A stretch of DNA of 64,000 nt from Marasmius tenuissimus (taxonomy: Eukaryota; Basidiomycota; Agaricomycetes; Agaricales; Marasmiaceae): contig JAQOTA010000054.1 of NCBI GenBank assembly GCA_029532415.1, positions 3,906,001 to 3,970,000 of the forward strand. Reading direction: 5' to 3'. The notes beneath the pieces are model-generated. The model was not told the DNA's origin and did no database searches. It was given only the letters and a program-made list of their open reading frames with translations. Positions 34,684-45,520 of the stretch are shown here, in pieces. The position numbers and the translations under genes were made by a program. Each line of letters starts with the position of its first letter. Position 1 is the first letter of the stretch.

Positions 34684-36325
34684 ATGTCGTCTACTCTCAC
34701 CGTCCCAGAACCAGAGGCATGGAGCAGCTATATGCGCGGGATTTATCTCGCTGGAATACCACCTCAACCGTTGGGCACTGTTGTATACAACGAGATTGAA
34801 GAGAAGGCTAGACAGAAGCTCAAGGACTATCCAGGTGAGTCGGCCTGACTGATAAGAGGGACAAGGACAGTACTGATGTGGTTGCTTTAGGAGCGTTCTT
34901 GTATGCTCATGGAAGTGCTGGGACATGGCAGACCTACAATGCCAACTTGAAGGCATTTGAACGGTACAGAATCATTCCCAGAATGCTCGTCGATGCGTCC
35001 GAGCGGAATTTGGAGGTGTGTATTTGTCATCTCGAAGCCTTAATTGCAAATCTTACGAATGATCCCAGACGACAATCTTCGGAGTGAAGCATTCAAGCCC
35101 CTTGTTTATCGCACCCATTGGTGTGCAAGGCATCTTTTGCGATGAAGCCGAATTTGCACCCGCTCGTGCTGCTCGTAATCTCAAAGTTCCTTTCATCATG
35201 AGCACCGCGTCTTCCAGGAGTATCGAGGAGGTGGCTCGGGAAAACGGTGACGGTTATCGCTGGTACCAGTTGTATTGGTACGTGGTCCTTGAACGTCCGA
35301 TGTCGCTCGATCTAACCTTATTCTTACTTAGGCCCCGAGATGACGAGGTCACAGTCTCTATCCTCAAACGCGCCAAAGAGAACGGCTTCAAGGGCCTCGT
35401 CATCACTCTCGATACCATGAACATTGGCTGGCGCCCTCACGACCTCGAAACGGCTTACTTGCCTTTCGGATTTGGTGTCGGTATCGAAGTCGGCCGGTCA
35501 GACCCTGTGTTTATGGCCAAGCATGGATTGCAACCCGTGTTAGACAATCACCCCGAGTTCCCATTCGACCCGGCAAAGATGACGAAGCAGTTCAAGGAAG
35601 GAGATGAGAAAGTGGTTCAAGAGATGAAGTTGGGGAAGAGCTGGTTGATGGAGACGAATTCAGGCTTGTATAGGACTTGGGAGGATACTCGTTTCTTGAG
35701 GAAGAACTGGGATGGGCCGTTGATCTTGAAGGGGATTCAACACGTTGAGGTACGTGTTATAGGTTCGCTGTTGTCTACTGTATGGATACTCATGCCTTTC
35801 CAGGATGCGGAAAAATGCTTAGAGTATGGCATCGATGGCATCATCGTCTCGAACCACGGTCAGTCACTCCTTACCCTTACTCTATTCAAGTCCCTGAACT
35901 CTTCTATGCACTACCAGGTGGTCGACAAGTCGATGGCGCTATCCCTTCGCTCCACGCCCTCGAGATGATCATGAAATCCGAAAAAATCCGTGCTGCTCAA
36001 GCCTCCGGGAAGTTCACGATTCTATATGACTCCGGAATCAGAACTGGAAGTGATATAATCAAGGCGTTGGCTTTGGGCGCCCAAGCCGTTTTGTGTAGGT
36101 GTTTCTGCTCGGATATCTAGTCCCTGAAGCTGACCCCCTTGCGTATGTTTGATAGTGGGCCGGCCATGGGTATACGGTGCAACGCTCGCGGGGTCAAAGG
36201 GTGTTGAGCAGGTCATCAAACATACGATGGCTGATTTAGACACTAATCTGGGCTGTGCTGGGTACACAAGCCTGGAAGATATTCAAGGGAAGGGTGATAA
36301 GGTCGTTGTTAAGATCGACTTGTAG
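34684..36325 (+). CDS. FMN-dependent alpha-hydroxyacid dehydrogenase (lactate 2-monooxygenase-like)
   Basis: TIM-barrel flavoenzyme oxidising L-2-hydroxy acids. The start at 34684 reads MSSTLTVPEPEAWSSYMRGI. Then follow YAHGSAGTWQTYNANLKAFE and IIPRMLVDASERNL, the latter typical of the lactate-monooxygenase branch. The FMN-binding core is PLFIAPIGVQG, IMSTASSRSIEEVA and YRWYQLYW. GLVITLDTMNIGWRPHDLET forms a barrel strand. The catalytic elements are GPLILKGIQ (active Lys) and IIVSNHGGRQVDGA, the His base in the NHGGRQ signature with an intron inside the codons. ILYDSGIRTGSDIIKALALG supplies the FMN phosphate-binding Arg. The last exon is GRPWVYGATLAGSKGVEQV, ending VVVKIDL. No signal peptide is seen, so the enzyme is probably cytosolic or peroxisomal. 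All exons join in frame. Confidence 0.88.
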
Positions 36326-36399
36326 AATACATTAGATGTTGAGTGTTGTACTTCTAGGTGACCAAGTTGTATTTCCCCTCGAGAACTATATATGAATAA

Positions 36400-36855
36400 C
36401 TATTCGCATAGGCGCCCATTCTCCGGCTTTGAAGCTAAACTAAAACCTGCCTTACTGTCGACCCGCGGGCACTGGCGCCGACGAGTAGCGGTACTGGCGG
36501 TGTCGACACTGTTCGTGATCCGCACCCGACGCCCGTGCCCCTACTGCCCGCTTGACCCGCCGGCCCGGCTTTCATTTTGTGCTAAGGGTGCGCACTACGC
36601 AGTGTACACTGCACACTGCAAACATGGACCTCAGCTCAGCTCGGTTTTTTGCGATAGTCAATTACCCGTCTATACTAACTAGTGGCTGATTAAATCCGTC
36701 ATGACACTCCCGTTATGTTCGTTTTCCCCAACGAGCCGCAATAGGCTACCGCCTTTTCGTCTTCATTTCTTCCTGATCAGTTCCTCGGGAAAACTCAAGT
36801 TAATCCCGTGCAGCCACTGGTTGCTAACTTATCAATTGGGAAATTCAGGCAGTGT
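36400..36855 (+). repeat. Dispersed ~450-bp repeat, copy 1
   Basis: Aligns over its length with 46348-46800 in the same orientation. Shared blocks include CGCCCATTCTCCG, CACCCGACGCCCGT-CCCCTA, TTTTTGCGATAGTCAAT, CACTCCCGTTATGTT-GTTT and CGTGCAGCC-CTGGTTG. It is non-coding in both copies and is probably a mobile-element remnant. Confidence 0.7.
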
Positions 36856-37092
36856 ATTGACGGATCCTTCCTGGCAAAGACGGACCAGCGAGATATCCCT
36901 GCACAGAAGCATGTAGACCCATTGGGCTGGTTCAAGACCATGTAAGTACGATCCCAGAGGTTCCGTTGCTCATCTGCATCAGCACTCTGTTCCTAGCCGC
37001 ACCCAAAAGCCCAAGAAGACAGTGCCCTTCGATTTCATCTTGATTAGGACAGCCAAGGAGAAAGGTCGGGTGGTGAGAATCTTCCAACACTC
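36856..37092. other. Short gap, nothing recognised
   Basis: 3' flank of the next minus-strand DUF6534 gene. A few plus-strand exon-like pieces (PKKTVPFDFILIRTAKEKG) are visible but cannot be built into a gene. Confidence 0.35.
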
Positions 37093-38577
37093 TCAACTGT
37101 GAAGTTCATCTGTTTTAGTCGCCATGCCCTCCGATGTAGGCACTGAGCTCGTCGTAGAGCCTTCTGAAGTAGAGAAATCCGTGAGCCGATATGTGGTCGA
37201 TGTGCGTTGGCTTTGGGAATCGGTATTGGGCCCGACTGCCCACGATAAGTTGATCGCCGGCTCGACTGAGTGGCATCTTCCGTCCCGCCTGTCCCTGTTG
37301 AACCTAAATCGCGAGTTGAGGAGCTGAAAACGCGGCGTCTATCAGACGGAAGAGAGCCCTGATTTCGAAGTATCTGGCACTTACCACCATCATGCTATTA
37401 CTATACAACTTCGATAGGATTCTCGCAGGGACGAGGTGGTAATTGTCGTGTTTGAAGACAGAGAATAGGATCACGTCCACCACAGCGACTGTCGTAGTGA
37501 GAAGTCCAGTTTCGACGATGAGCCGGGTGAGCTTGACGAGTATTGCGTCCGTCGAAGCGAAGCCACTCCGATGTGTGAAGAGGTACCGAAACATGGATAG
37601 TGTGATGAGGATGTCGCATGTTGCGGTGCCTTTAGAACGCTCAATCTCATTAGTATCAGTACCGTACGGCTCGGGAGATTTTTGCCTCCGTTGAGTTTTA
37701 CGAACCTACGAGCCAAATCTGCCAGTGCAAGCCGGGAGTTTGTGTAAGGACTTTGCCTACTTGGCAGGAGATCAGAACAGTCAAAGCACGTACGATGGTA
37801 GGAATCTTTATTCCCTCTTGGAGTCGTGCGAAGCTCCCGATCTTGTTTGTTAAGATCCCCGCCCATATGCCGCCCGCCGCTTGGACGAGACTCAACTAAA
37901 GAAATGCTTGGACATCAGCTCCGTTGGACGGGAAAGAGGCATTCTACCCGGGACGAAATGGGAACTCACCACACATATGATCAGCGGGACATACTTAGAT
38001 CGGCTCAATACCCAGATCCGCCATGCGTAGTAGAACTGAATGATGCAGCTCACTGAAGCCAAGCAATATTAGAGCTTAGACTCCGTGAGTGACTTGAGCA
38101 ATGTACATGCCTATGCTCGTGATGACGGGAAAGCAGAGCCAGGTAAGTCCAGGATCGTCTAGGACGCTTAGGTCGCCCCAACCGAAACCGAAGGTAAGAA
38201 ACCCTTCTCTTGTGGCCAATATCGTCTGAAAGAGCTCGATGGTGTATACGACAGAGACGAGTGCCTTTATAAATCGAGTATCGGAGGGGAAGACCAGATA
38301 GTAGATATCTGGTGGTCCGTAAGGCTTGAGATCGGATTTGTATGGCAGGGTCTCTTACACGCCTGGACACTGAGGGCACCGAAGAGTCCCCAATGGAGTA
38401 CGTAAGAGAGGAACTTGAACTTGAGGATAAGTCTCAAGTCGTCACGTAGAGACTGGCCTAGAAAAGTGTATCACCATTGGTCCTACTCTGTTGCACCGTG
38501 AGATGTAGCAAGCTAAACACGCGCGAGAAGACTTACAATACGACAATATCCGGCGGGATGGTTGTCGTGCCGGACAT
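37093..38577 (-). CDS. DUF6534-type seven-pass membrane protein (paralogue 3)
   Basis: The start at 38577 reads MSGTTTIPPDIVVL. It is followed by the 13-nt microexon 38475-38487 (VGPM) and FLSYVLHWGLFGALSVQ. Later exons include EGFLTFGFGWGDLSVLDDPG, FTHRSGFASTDAILVKLTRL, VETGLLTTTVAVVDVILF and DNYHLVPARILSKLYSNSMM. The last exon is LLNSRFRFNRDRRDGRC, then INLSWAVGPNTDSQSQRTST, ending TKTDELHS. All joins keep frame. A TATATA-type box lies about 95 bp upstream (near 38672). It is closest to paralogue 2 in wording of both termini. Function unknown. Confidence 0.83.
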
Positions 38578-39706
38578 GACTTGAAGATTCTCGATGAATT
38601 CTGAATGGTAGCGGAGTGAATTGCCGGGGAAACAGGGTCTTGAAATACAAAACGACCACGGGGGACTCTGCTTATATATGAGGCTTGCAGCGAACTCAGC
38701 GGACCCGACATGTCGTTGCGATATGTACGGATATGTGCTTTCTGTGGCCGCACAGTGACGAGAATGGGTCTATGGCTATCTGATCTACCGTATAACGGCA
38801 CTCGAGGTGGTGATTTCAGGATGAGAGAAGTTGAAATGAATCATGACAGTGCTGCGAGCTTGAACCTAACCATTGATGTTAAGAGAAATAATGGGCTTCT
38901 TAGGTGCCAGTGGGTTACAGTGGTTTACAATCGTATTCCCAGAGACGCGTGTCTGCTTTTGAGGCCTACATATGAGTAAACCCCCCCCCCCGGAAAAATC
39001 CGCTGACCTTAACGTTGTTACTCACTGCAAGTGTCCATCAGATAAGTATTAAGGTGAGATATTGAAAAGTTGATCTACCGAGTGTACTTACAGGTCATCA
39101 TTCTTTGGAATCGAAACAGCGTGACCTTAGGCAGGAATCGTAATCTCAAATATTTCCTTGTTGAAGAGTCCAATTGGGCCGTTCTTGGTTGATAGGTTCC
39201 GATTCTTTGCAGCGAAGACTCGGGCAACGCGGAGGTGCGGTTAAAATTGGGTTCAGGATGAATCGTCTTGATGCGGCATCTGCCGGTGGCAAAAGTTATT
39301 GAAGGTCTCACGTCTCACGCCACCTTCAACTGTTGCCACCATGATCTGCCGACCAGATCCTCGCTCGTTCTCTTTTCATACGTCTGCAGCTACTTCTCAG
39401 AATCATGTTTTTTTCCAGAGCACGGGGCTCATCGGGACTTATTTAATTGGATCCGAACCCACAGATGGTGGCAATGAGCTAGCACTGGAGTTACTTAAGG
39501 TGTTGCGAATTTACCGACACTCCGTTGTAGGATCCATCGGCGTCCGGTTTGATTGCCATACCTGCCGGCTTGGTATTCCTGTCCTCCCGCGTCTGTATAG
39601 GCACCGGGATTGCCGTCGAGCTTCTTCGGGTGGAGAAGTCCACAAGGCGATATGTGGTCGATGTCTGTTGGTTTTGGGGGATTGGGATTGGACTCGGCTG
39701 CCCAGG
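38578..39706. other. Intergenic stretch with a poly-C run
   Basis: Upstream region of paralogue 3 and downstream region of paralogue 4, including the latter's out-of-frame tail (39500-39706). It contains an 11-base C run at 38981-38991. No other gene was seen. Confidence 0.4.
38981..38991. repeat. Homopolymer C11
   Basis: Eleven consecutive C residues between two gene regions. It is the longest mononucleotide G/C run I noticed in the window. Confidence 0.9.
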
Positions 39707-41040
39707 TTAAGTCATCCGGGCCCCTATTGAGTAGTCTCGTCCGCTTCTTATGCCAAGTCGTGCGTTGAGGAGCTGAAATGCAACCATCAGTTAGTCTCCC
39801 TATTCTAGTGTCATCGGCACCCACTTACCACCATCATACTATTGCTATACAATTTCGATAGCATCCTCACCGTGACCAGGTGATGATTTTCATGCTTGAA
39901 GACAGTGAATAGAATTATATCGATGACGGTGACTGTCGAGGTGAGGAGTCCAGTGCCGAGAATGAGCCGGATTAGCTTGACGAGGATCGCGTTCGTCGAC
40001 GCGAAGCCACTTCGGTTCGTGAAGAGGTATCGGAACATGGACAGGGTGATGAGGACGTCGCATGCTGCGGTGCCTTGAGAACGGCCGATCCCATTAGTAC
40101 CGTACGAGATATTCCCTCCTCTGTTATATCACGAACCTACGAGCCATATCTGAACCCCAGTGTGTGAGGAGTTTGCCTGCCCAGCGGAAAACTATCATAT
40201 CATAGCACGTACGGTGAGAGGAGCTTGTGTTCCCTCTTGTAGTCGAGCAAAGCTTCCGAGATCGCGCTCAACGATTCCCATCCATAGACCGCCCGCGGTT
40301 TGTATGAGACTCAGCTAAGAAATGCTCAGACATTAGCACGGCCAGCTGAGAGTGAAGTTGCTTGGAAGGGATTCTGAAATGAATTCTCACCAAACAGATC
40401 ACCAACGGAACGTAGTACTTTGAGTTTGACCGGCTCAATAACTCGCTCGTCAACACCCATATTCGCCATGCATAGTAGAACTGAATGATGCAGCTCACTG
40501 AAATCAAGCTATATCAAAGTATTTGACTCTGTAGTAACACGAGGGTACATACCTATGCTTGTGAGGACCGGAAAGCAGAGCCAGGTAAGTTCGGGATGGT
40601 CTAGAACATCCGGATCGCCCCAACCGTACCCAAACTGGTGCGAAAGCCTTCTCTTGTAGCCAATATTGTTTGAACGAGCTCTATGGTGTAAACGACGGAG
40701 ACGATCGCTTTTGTAAACCAACGGTCTGAGGGGAAGGCTAGATAGTAGATATCTGGTAACCCGTGTCAACGAGGCGAAATCTACCGTTCAGATCACAGGA
40801 GAGCATTTCTTACACGCCTGCACGCTGAGTACACCGTATAGTCCCCAATGCAATAAGAAGGAGAGGAACTTGAAGTCAAGGGTAAGCCCTCGAGAAGACC
40901 GACGAGACAGGTCCAGAAAAAGTGTATCACCAATGGTCCTACTCTATCGCTCGGACATCAGTCAAAAATGGCAGGCTCGAATTTCATTGACGAGCTTACA
41001 ATTTGACGACGTCAGGCGGAATAGTTGCTGTACCAGACAT
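39707..41040 (-). pseudogene. DUF6534 family member with frameshifts (paralogue 4)
   Basis: The start at 41040 reads MSGTATIPPDVVKL, with the microexon 40931-40943 and FLSFLLHWGLYGVLSVQ. It breaks in the exon after LVQTILATREGFRT: two extra bases relative to paralogues 2 and 3 (near 40633-40640) push the frame to SLGTVGAIRMF and a stop. FGYGWGDPDVLDHPELTWLC continues in another frame. Later exons are well kept (GFASTNAILVKLIRLILGTG, SKLYSNSMMV). The tail LLNARLGIRSGRDYSIGARM stops at 39707, while tail-like sequence (DLTWAAESNPNPPKP) continues in a second frame. Two independent shifts suggest a recent pseudogene. A sequencing error could explain one but hardly both. Confidence 0.68.
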
Positions 41041-42048
41041 CACCCCCTGATCCTCAGTTAGGAAAGTCGAGCTTCGGGGGAAACAGGGTCTCATTATAAA
41101 ATGCCTGCTGCAGGTTGTCTATATAGTACTGGGGCCGCAGGGAATCCAATTAAGTACGTTGTTGCGATATACTCGGATGGACGGCATCCTTAGTGAACGC
41201 ACTCATTTGCCGTGTAGCACTCGAGGCGCCGAAACAGTCATTCCGGGCTGGAAGAAGTTGAATTGGCAGCGCTGCGGACTTGACTCGCCCAAGTTCGAGA
41301 AATACGGGTTTCTTCGGTAGGTTTGCTTTTGAGGGGGAGAAAAAGCCCACACATGCACAAGGTCTCTCCAACAACGTTGCTCACTGCGAATGTCGCTTGA
41401 TTTTGAAGTTGAAGTTGAAGAAAATCGTCCTGTTCGGTACTGAGAACCGAACCGACTCGGACGCAAAATTTGAAGGGTGTTCTCTGTCGTCATTTGCAAT
41501 CAATAGAAATATATCGTTTCAGCTTGAGGTTCCGAAAGAATGGGGAAGAACGCTTCGAGCACGTATGGTGAAGGTGAGAGTCAAGGTCAGTGGTTCGGAA
41601 ATGTCAAATGTAATCCTGGGAAAACACGGGAATAAGGTCTAGCTAAGGCCGGAAGTCCGAATTCGGTCTGAAAGGAGACTGTTGACACCGGAGGCACGCA
41701 CCGTGTGAACAGCCGTGTGCCCAGCCGTGTGACTTGAGAATGAACAAAGAAAATACAGTCTTTCAGTGAAGTTTTTCTCCGCCAAAAGTCAAAGTCGAAG
41801 CCAACACTCTTTGTTCACTCGGCTAGGCACACGGTCTGTTCACACGGTGCGTGCCTCCGGTGTGAGGCTCTCCGTCTGGAATCGGCGATATTCAGAGCAA
41901 AATCTTACAACCTCATACGTACATATAGCAAAAAAGTTCGTATCATAGCATATCAAATATCACAGACACAATCACTACGATTCCTTCCAGACGTCAAACA
42001 AATTGAACGAAGTCGGCGGGGTCTCCGAGTCTGAGCGTAGTACTACGC
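41041..42048. other. Intergenic stretch holding a MITE-like element
   Basis: Contains the palindromic element 41685-41863. A 120-codon plus frame (41280-41642) has no known motif and is not called. Confidence 0.4.
41685..41863. mobile_element. MITE-like element with ~45-bp terminal inverted repeats
   Basis: The left end ACACCGGAGGCACGCACCGT, continuing GTGAACAGCCGTGTGCC-AGCCG, recurs inverted at 41820-41863 with only a few mismatches. Further in, GAACAAAGA also pairs. The element is 179 bp and non-coding. No convincing target-site duplication was found, so the superfamily is undetermined. Confidence 0.65.
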
Positions 42049-42053
42049 TCAGA
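42030..42053. terminator. Perfect 24-bp palindrome spanning the hydrophobin stop codon
   Basis: TCTGAGCGTAGT followed by its exact reverse complement ACTACGCTCAGA. It overlaps the TGA (42049-42051) of the minus-strand hydrophobin. It would form a 12-bp stem in RNA, or a symmetric protein site in DNA. The role is unknown. Confidence 0.5.
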
Positions 42054-42673
42054 GACCGATGTTGATGGGAGTGCAGCCTATGTTAACGAGGCCGCCTGTG
42101 ATAGTTTTTAGAAGTGCGGGGAGACAGTGTAGATGTAGATACATACTGAATTTGTTATTATTGCAGCAGACGGTTTGCGCGTTGCTATAGTGCATAAGTC
42201 GTTCAGACCTTGGCGGGAACATGATGCAGAACGAGTTAACAGCTCACCAGGAGTTGCCACCGACTCCGATTACGCTAATGGGGCTGCATCCAAGTCCGAT
42301 GGGGACGTTGGCGCCAAGTACTACGCCCAGCAGACCCAACAGGCTCAACAGGCCGGTAGGCGCATCCTTCGCAGACTGAACTTGGTTGCAGCACTATAGC
42401 ACAGACGATGAGCAGAGGCAGGGATAGGTGGCGGTTTGAACCTACCTGTACGGGTCCTGTGTTGCAGCTGTCGCCTGGTTTGCCGCCGGAACTTCCAGAG
42501 CCACCCCCAGCTCCACCACCAGAGCCCCCAGAGCTGCCCCCAGAGCCTCCGGAGCCGCCACCAGAGCCCCCAGAGCCGCCTCCACCTCCACCGTGGCAGG
42601 TGTCGCATTCAACGGCGGGGAGAGCGTAGGTCGCAGTGACGAAGCAGAGCCCAACAAGGTACTTCAATTGCAT
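42049..42673 (-). CDS. Class I hydrophobin with Gly/Ser-rich linker
   Basis: Secreted amphipathic surface protein that coats hyphae and fruit bodies. Four exons (42673-42446, 42393-42248, 42184-42147, 42095-42049) give 152 residues. The signal peptide is [17 protein letters not shown]. The eight-Cys pattern is complete: Cys in DSCNTGPVQ, the CC pair in CCNQVQSAK, Cys in [10 protein letters not shown], Cys in GNSC split by an intron, the CC pair in [11 protein letters not shown], and Cys in [11 protein letters not shown]. Unusually, about 40 residues of nearly pure Gly/Ser separate the signal region from the first Cys. Two more Cys (CDTC) sit before that linker. A strong TATAAAAG lies about 80 bp upstream. 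Confidence 0.93.
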
Positions 42674-42750
42674 GGTCGAGAGCGAGTGTCAAATCGAGTG
42701 AAAACTGTAGAACCTGGGGATTCTGGAGTTCAAAGGCAGGAGTCTGTCGC

Positions 42751-42760
42751 CCTTTTATAC
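42751..42760 (-). promoter_or_regulatory. TATA box of the hydrophobin gene
   Basis: GTATAAAAGG on the minus strand about 80 bp before the start codon. It fits the strong, regulated promoters usual for hydrophobins. Confidence 0.65.
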
Positions 42761-43538
42761 CCAGCAAGGTCTGGGGCGACCCCTGGTTGACTCCAGACCT
42801 CTTGGTCTCGAAAGATTCGAATGATTAACGGGCTCTGCGGGGATGTAGGAGTGGAGCATCAGTTGTATCCGCTAGAACTCGGATTTCGGCGGCACATGCT
42901 GAGCTTGTTGGATTGACTCCAAGGCAGAGTGCGAGATGGAACGAGCGGTCCCAAAGTCCTTCCCGCCGCACGTCGTTCCTTCTTTGAGACGACACAGATA
43001 GATCCGTCCCGCTCTTTTTGCCACGCAGAAAAGGGGGAGATTGCGTATGCCACTGCAAAGGTTGATTTGGTGGTGAAATGGCATCTACTGCGGTATTGGA
43101 CTTTGATCAAGAAATGAAGGGCCTTTTACTGAGGGTCTCTTGAGTGACGCCTCGTCATCTGTCTTTGACAGCGTTCTATGATGATGATGTCGTCCGGCGT
43201 ACACGCTCAGCAACGGAAAGACCTGTGGATATCCAAGGTATGTTCGGTCCGCTCGTAGTGCTACTGTCTGAAAGTCGGATAGCTTGAGTTGACTAATGCG
43301 TATCCAGGTGTTAAGATGAACTTCGATTAGTGCTACAGATGCGACTAATTCTACTCTTACTTTCTCTTCGTGGCTCGGCTTGTCGAATAATTGTGGTCTA
43401 TGACGCAGGCTGCAGTTTGATAACCTACAATAGGTGGCTCGCGCCATCTAGCTGCACCCTCGCTATCTTAGAAGGCGGAAGCTCAATCTGACTCCGCACT
43501 GCTGCCTACTTCAACAAGTCCAGACTCCAGCTTGACAG
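42761..43538. other. Intergenic stretch, nothing recognised
   Basis: Upstream of the hydrophobin and of the decayed F-box gene. A 120-codon minus frame (43085-43447) shows no motif. Confidence 0.4.
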
Positions 43539-45520
43539 ATGGCGAAGCGCCGAAGAGTAGCAACGCAGGCGACGTCAGCCAATAGTGGAAAGGAAAAGGG
43601 ACCTGACAGCGGCGAAATGAAGAAGAGGAAATTGGCTGGACGACAAGGTCCACTTTGTTACATCAAGCAAGTTCCGCTAGATGTCCTGTTCGAGGTAAGT
43701 GGACCATTCGGGCTGTTACACGATCATCAGACAATGACTTCACAGGTAGAATTTCCCGTATCTGGAACCCCTTGATCTATCGCGACTTTCGCGGACAAAT
43801 CAAGACCTACGACGAATACTCATTTCGCGTTCATCGAATTCTGTGTGGAAAGCCGCGCGGGAATATCTTCAGGTTCCTGACCCTGCACTTTCAATGAGCG
43901 AGCCGAAGCTTGTAAGTCTTCTGTTCGACTCCCATTGCCATGCAATTCTCCGACTGTCTCCGCTGAGTGTAAAGATCGATTCAAGCGGTTTTTATTTGGT
44001 TCTGTCTGGCCGCTACCGTCCATAACATTATCTGGACGGAAGCTTCTCGGTGCTGTAAATCCTGACTACCCAAGCAGTGAGTTTTTACACCTCTGCGCCG
44101 ATTCGAGGAGCTAAGAAAAGTGAAGTTTTGCATCTGTAAAAGAGATCCAGTCGCGCGGGTTTCTAAGTCAAGTCCACCCTGAAGTCCAGCATGAGCTTCC
44201 GTATTATGAGCTGAAGAATGGCTCTATGGGTCAACATCGATGTATGTGCGTCGTTTCTTGTGGTTTCGCTCCCCAACCTGTCATTTTAGGGCGTGGGGTC
44301 GCACGCGTCTACTTACTGTCGGCTGCTGAAGAGTTCCATCCACACATGAACGGCAATCCCGGTATCTGGTCCACAAAGTGGTTGTCTTGAAGGTGGTAGT
44401 GGGTAGACTGGAGGCGCGTAGGTCCTTTCTAATGCTCGTTGCTCACATCTTGACTCTGATAGTCCATGAACGAATGTAAACGTTAGATGGACAGAAGGGC
44501 TTAAGCGAGAGAGAAGGAGTTACTCGACGCCCGTGAGGCACGACGCGATTCGTGAGTGTGAGTCATTTCATCTTGCGGATCGCTAACCTGCGGACTGTAA
44601 GATCTTTGTCTAGGGCTCTCAGCCTCGGGCTGGGAATACGAGTTGACATTTCCGGAACCGCAGGCCGAGCTCCGTGATCACAAGCTCGCCAATCAACCAA
44701 AATCTTTGACGGAAAGTAAATTTGAATTATCTCCATACTTTGGCCGATCTGATCTTATTTGTCTAGTATGGCAGAACATCCAAGAACCACTCGTAGTTCC
44801 CATTAGCCCCCTCAAAGCCGCCCGTTTGCAGCGGGAACATACCGCCATGAGCGTGAAACGCTACACCGTCATATCTGAAACCATCAAACAGCAACAGGTC
44901 ACACTACCCCGTAACGTGGTTGTTCCCCCTCCTCTTGACGTTGCATTGTGAGAGCCTGTTCGATCGGTTTATTGAAGGCCTACCGAACGAGGCCGGGGCT
45001 GAACGATTTTTGTTCGACGAAGCCATCTCCGGACTGTGGGACTTCATCCTCGAGTGGAACCGCGAACGTTCGCAGGAGATGCTCTGTATCCTCCAAAAAC
45101 GTAAACCTGATCATTACTGATGCCACAGAGGCGGATCTCTACCGGCCCACCAGCCTTTTCTGCCACGGGAGACTTTGGTGCACAATCGGTCAGTGAATCG
45201 TTCCTCGCCCTGCTGTTCTGTTACATTCGTGCCCTGAGGGTGGGTTGCCTGGCTCCGTCACCGGACTACCTCCTTGAGCAGCCACATCAAATTGGAGGTG
45301 CTTCTCAAACGCTCGACTCTGAGCGGACAGCAACGCGATGCGGTGCACGGAGACCGTTGGCCGATTACCCAGATTGGACCTTTCCTCGACGAGTTTCACT
45401 AGAATGCTTGCAAATAAACCCGATAGTGAAATGCAAGATATGTTCACCTGGAGGCGGGGCTCGCGTCTTTTAGCGATGAAGTCGAGCGGTAAGCGTCCTC
45501 CCTGCCTCAAACAATGCCTT
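43539..45520 (+). pseudogene. Decayed F-box protein gene
   Basis: The start-like MAKRRRVATQATSANSG, a basic N terminus, is followed by LCYIKQVPLDVLFE. After an intron comes an F-box core: YLEPLDLSRLSRTNQDLRRI, then SVWKAAREYLQVPDPALSMS and LVSLLFDSHCH. These match the F-box/zinc-finger proteins abundant in mushrooms. From there the frame fails: CNSPTVSAECKDRFKRF continues in another frame. Further down, LPRNVVVPPPLDVAL stops while ESLFDRFIEGLPNEAGAERF continues one frame over. DATEADLYRPTSLF and DSEMQDMFTWRRGS lie in yet other frames. Some gaps may be unrecognised introns, but at least two look like indels. The last recognisable piece is near 45.5 kb. Confidence 0.55.

Noticed and set aside
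42408..42639. Proline-rich plus-strand ORF
   Set aside because: It is the antisense of the Gly/Ser linker of the hydrophobin, whose eight-Cys pattern and introns are decisive.
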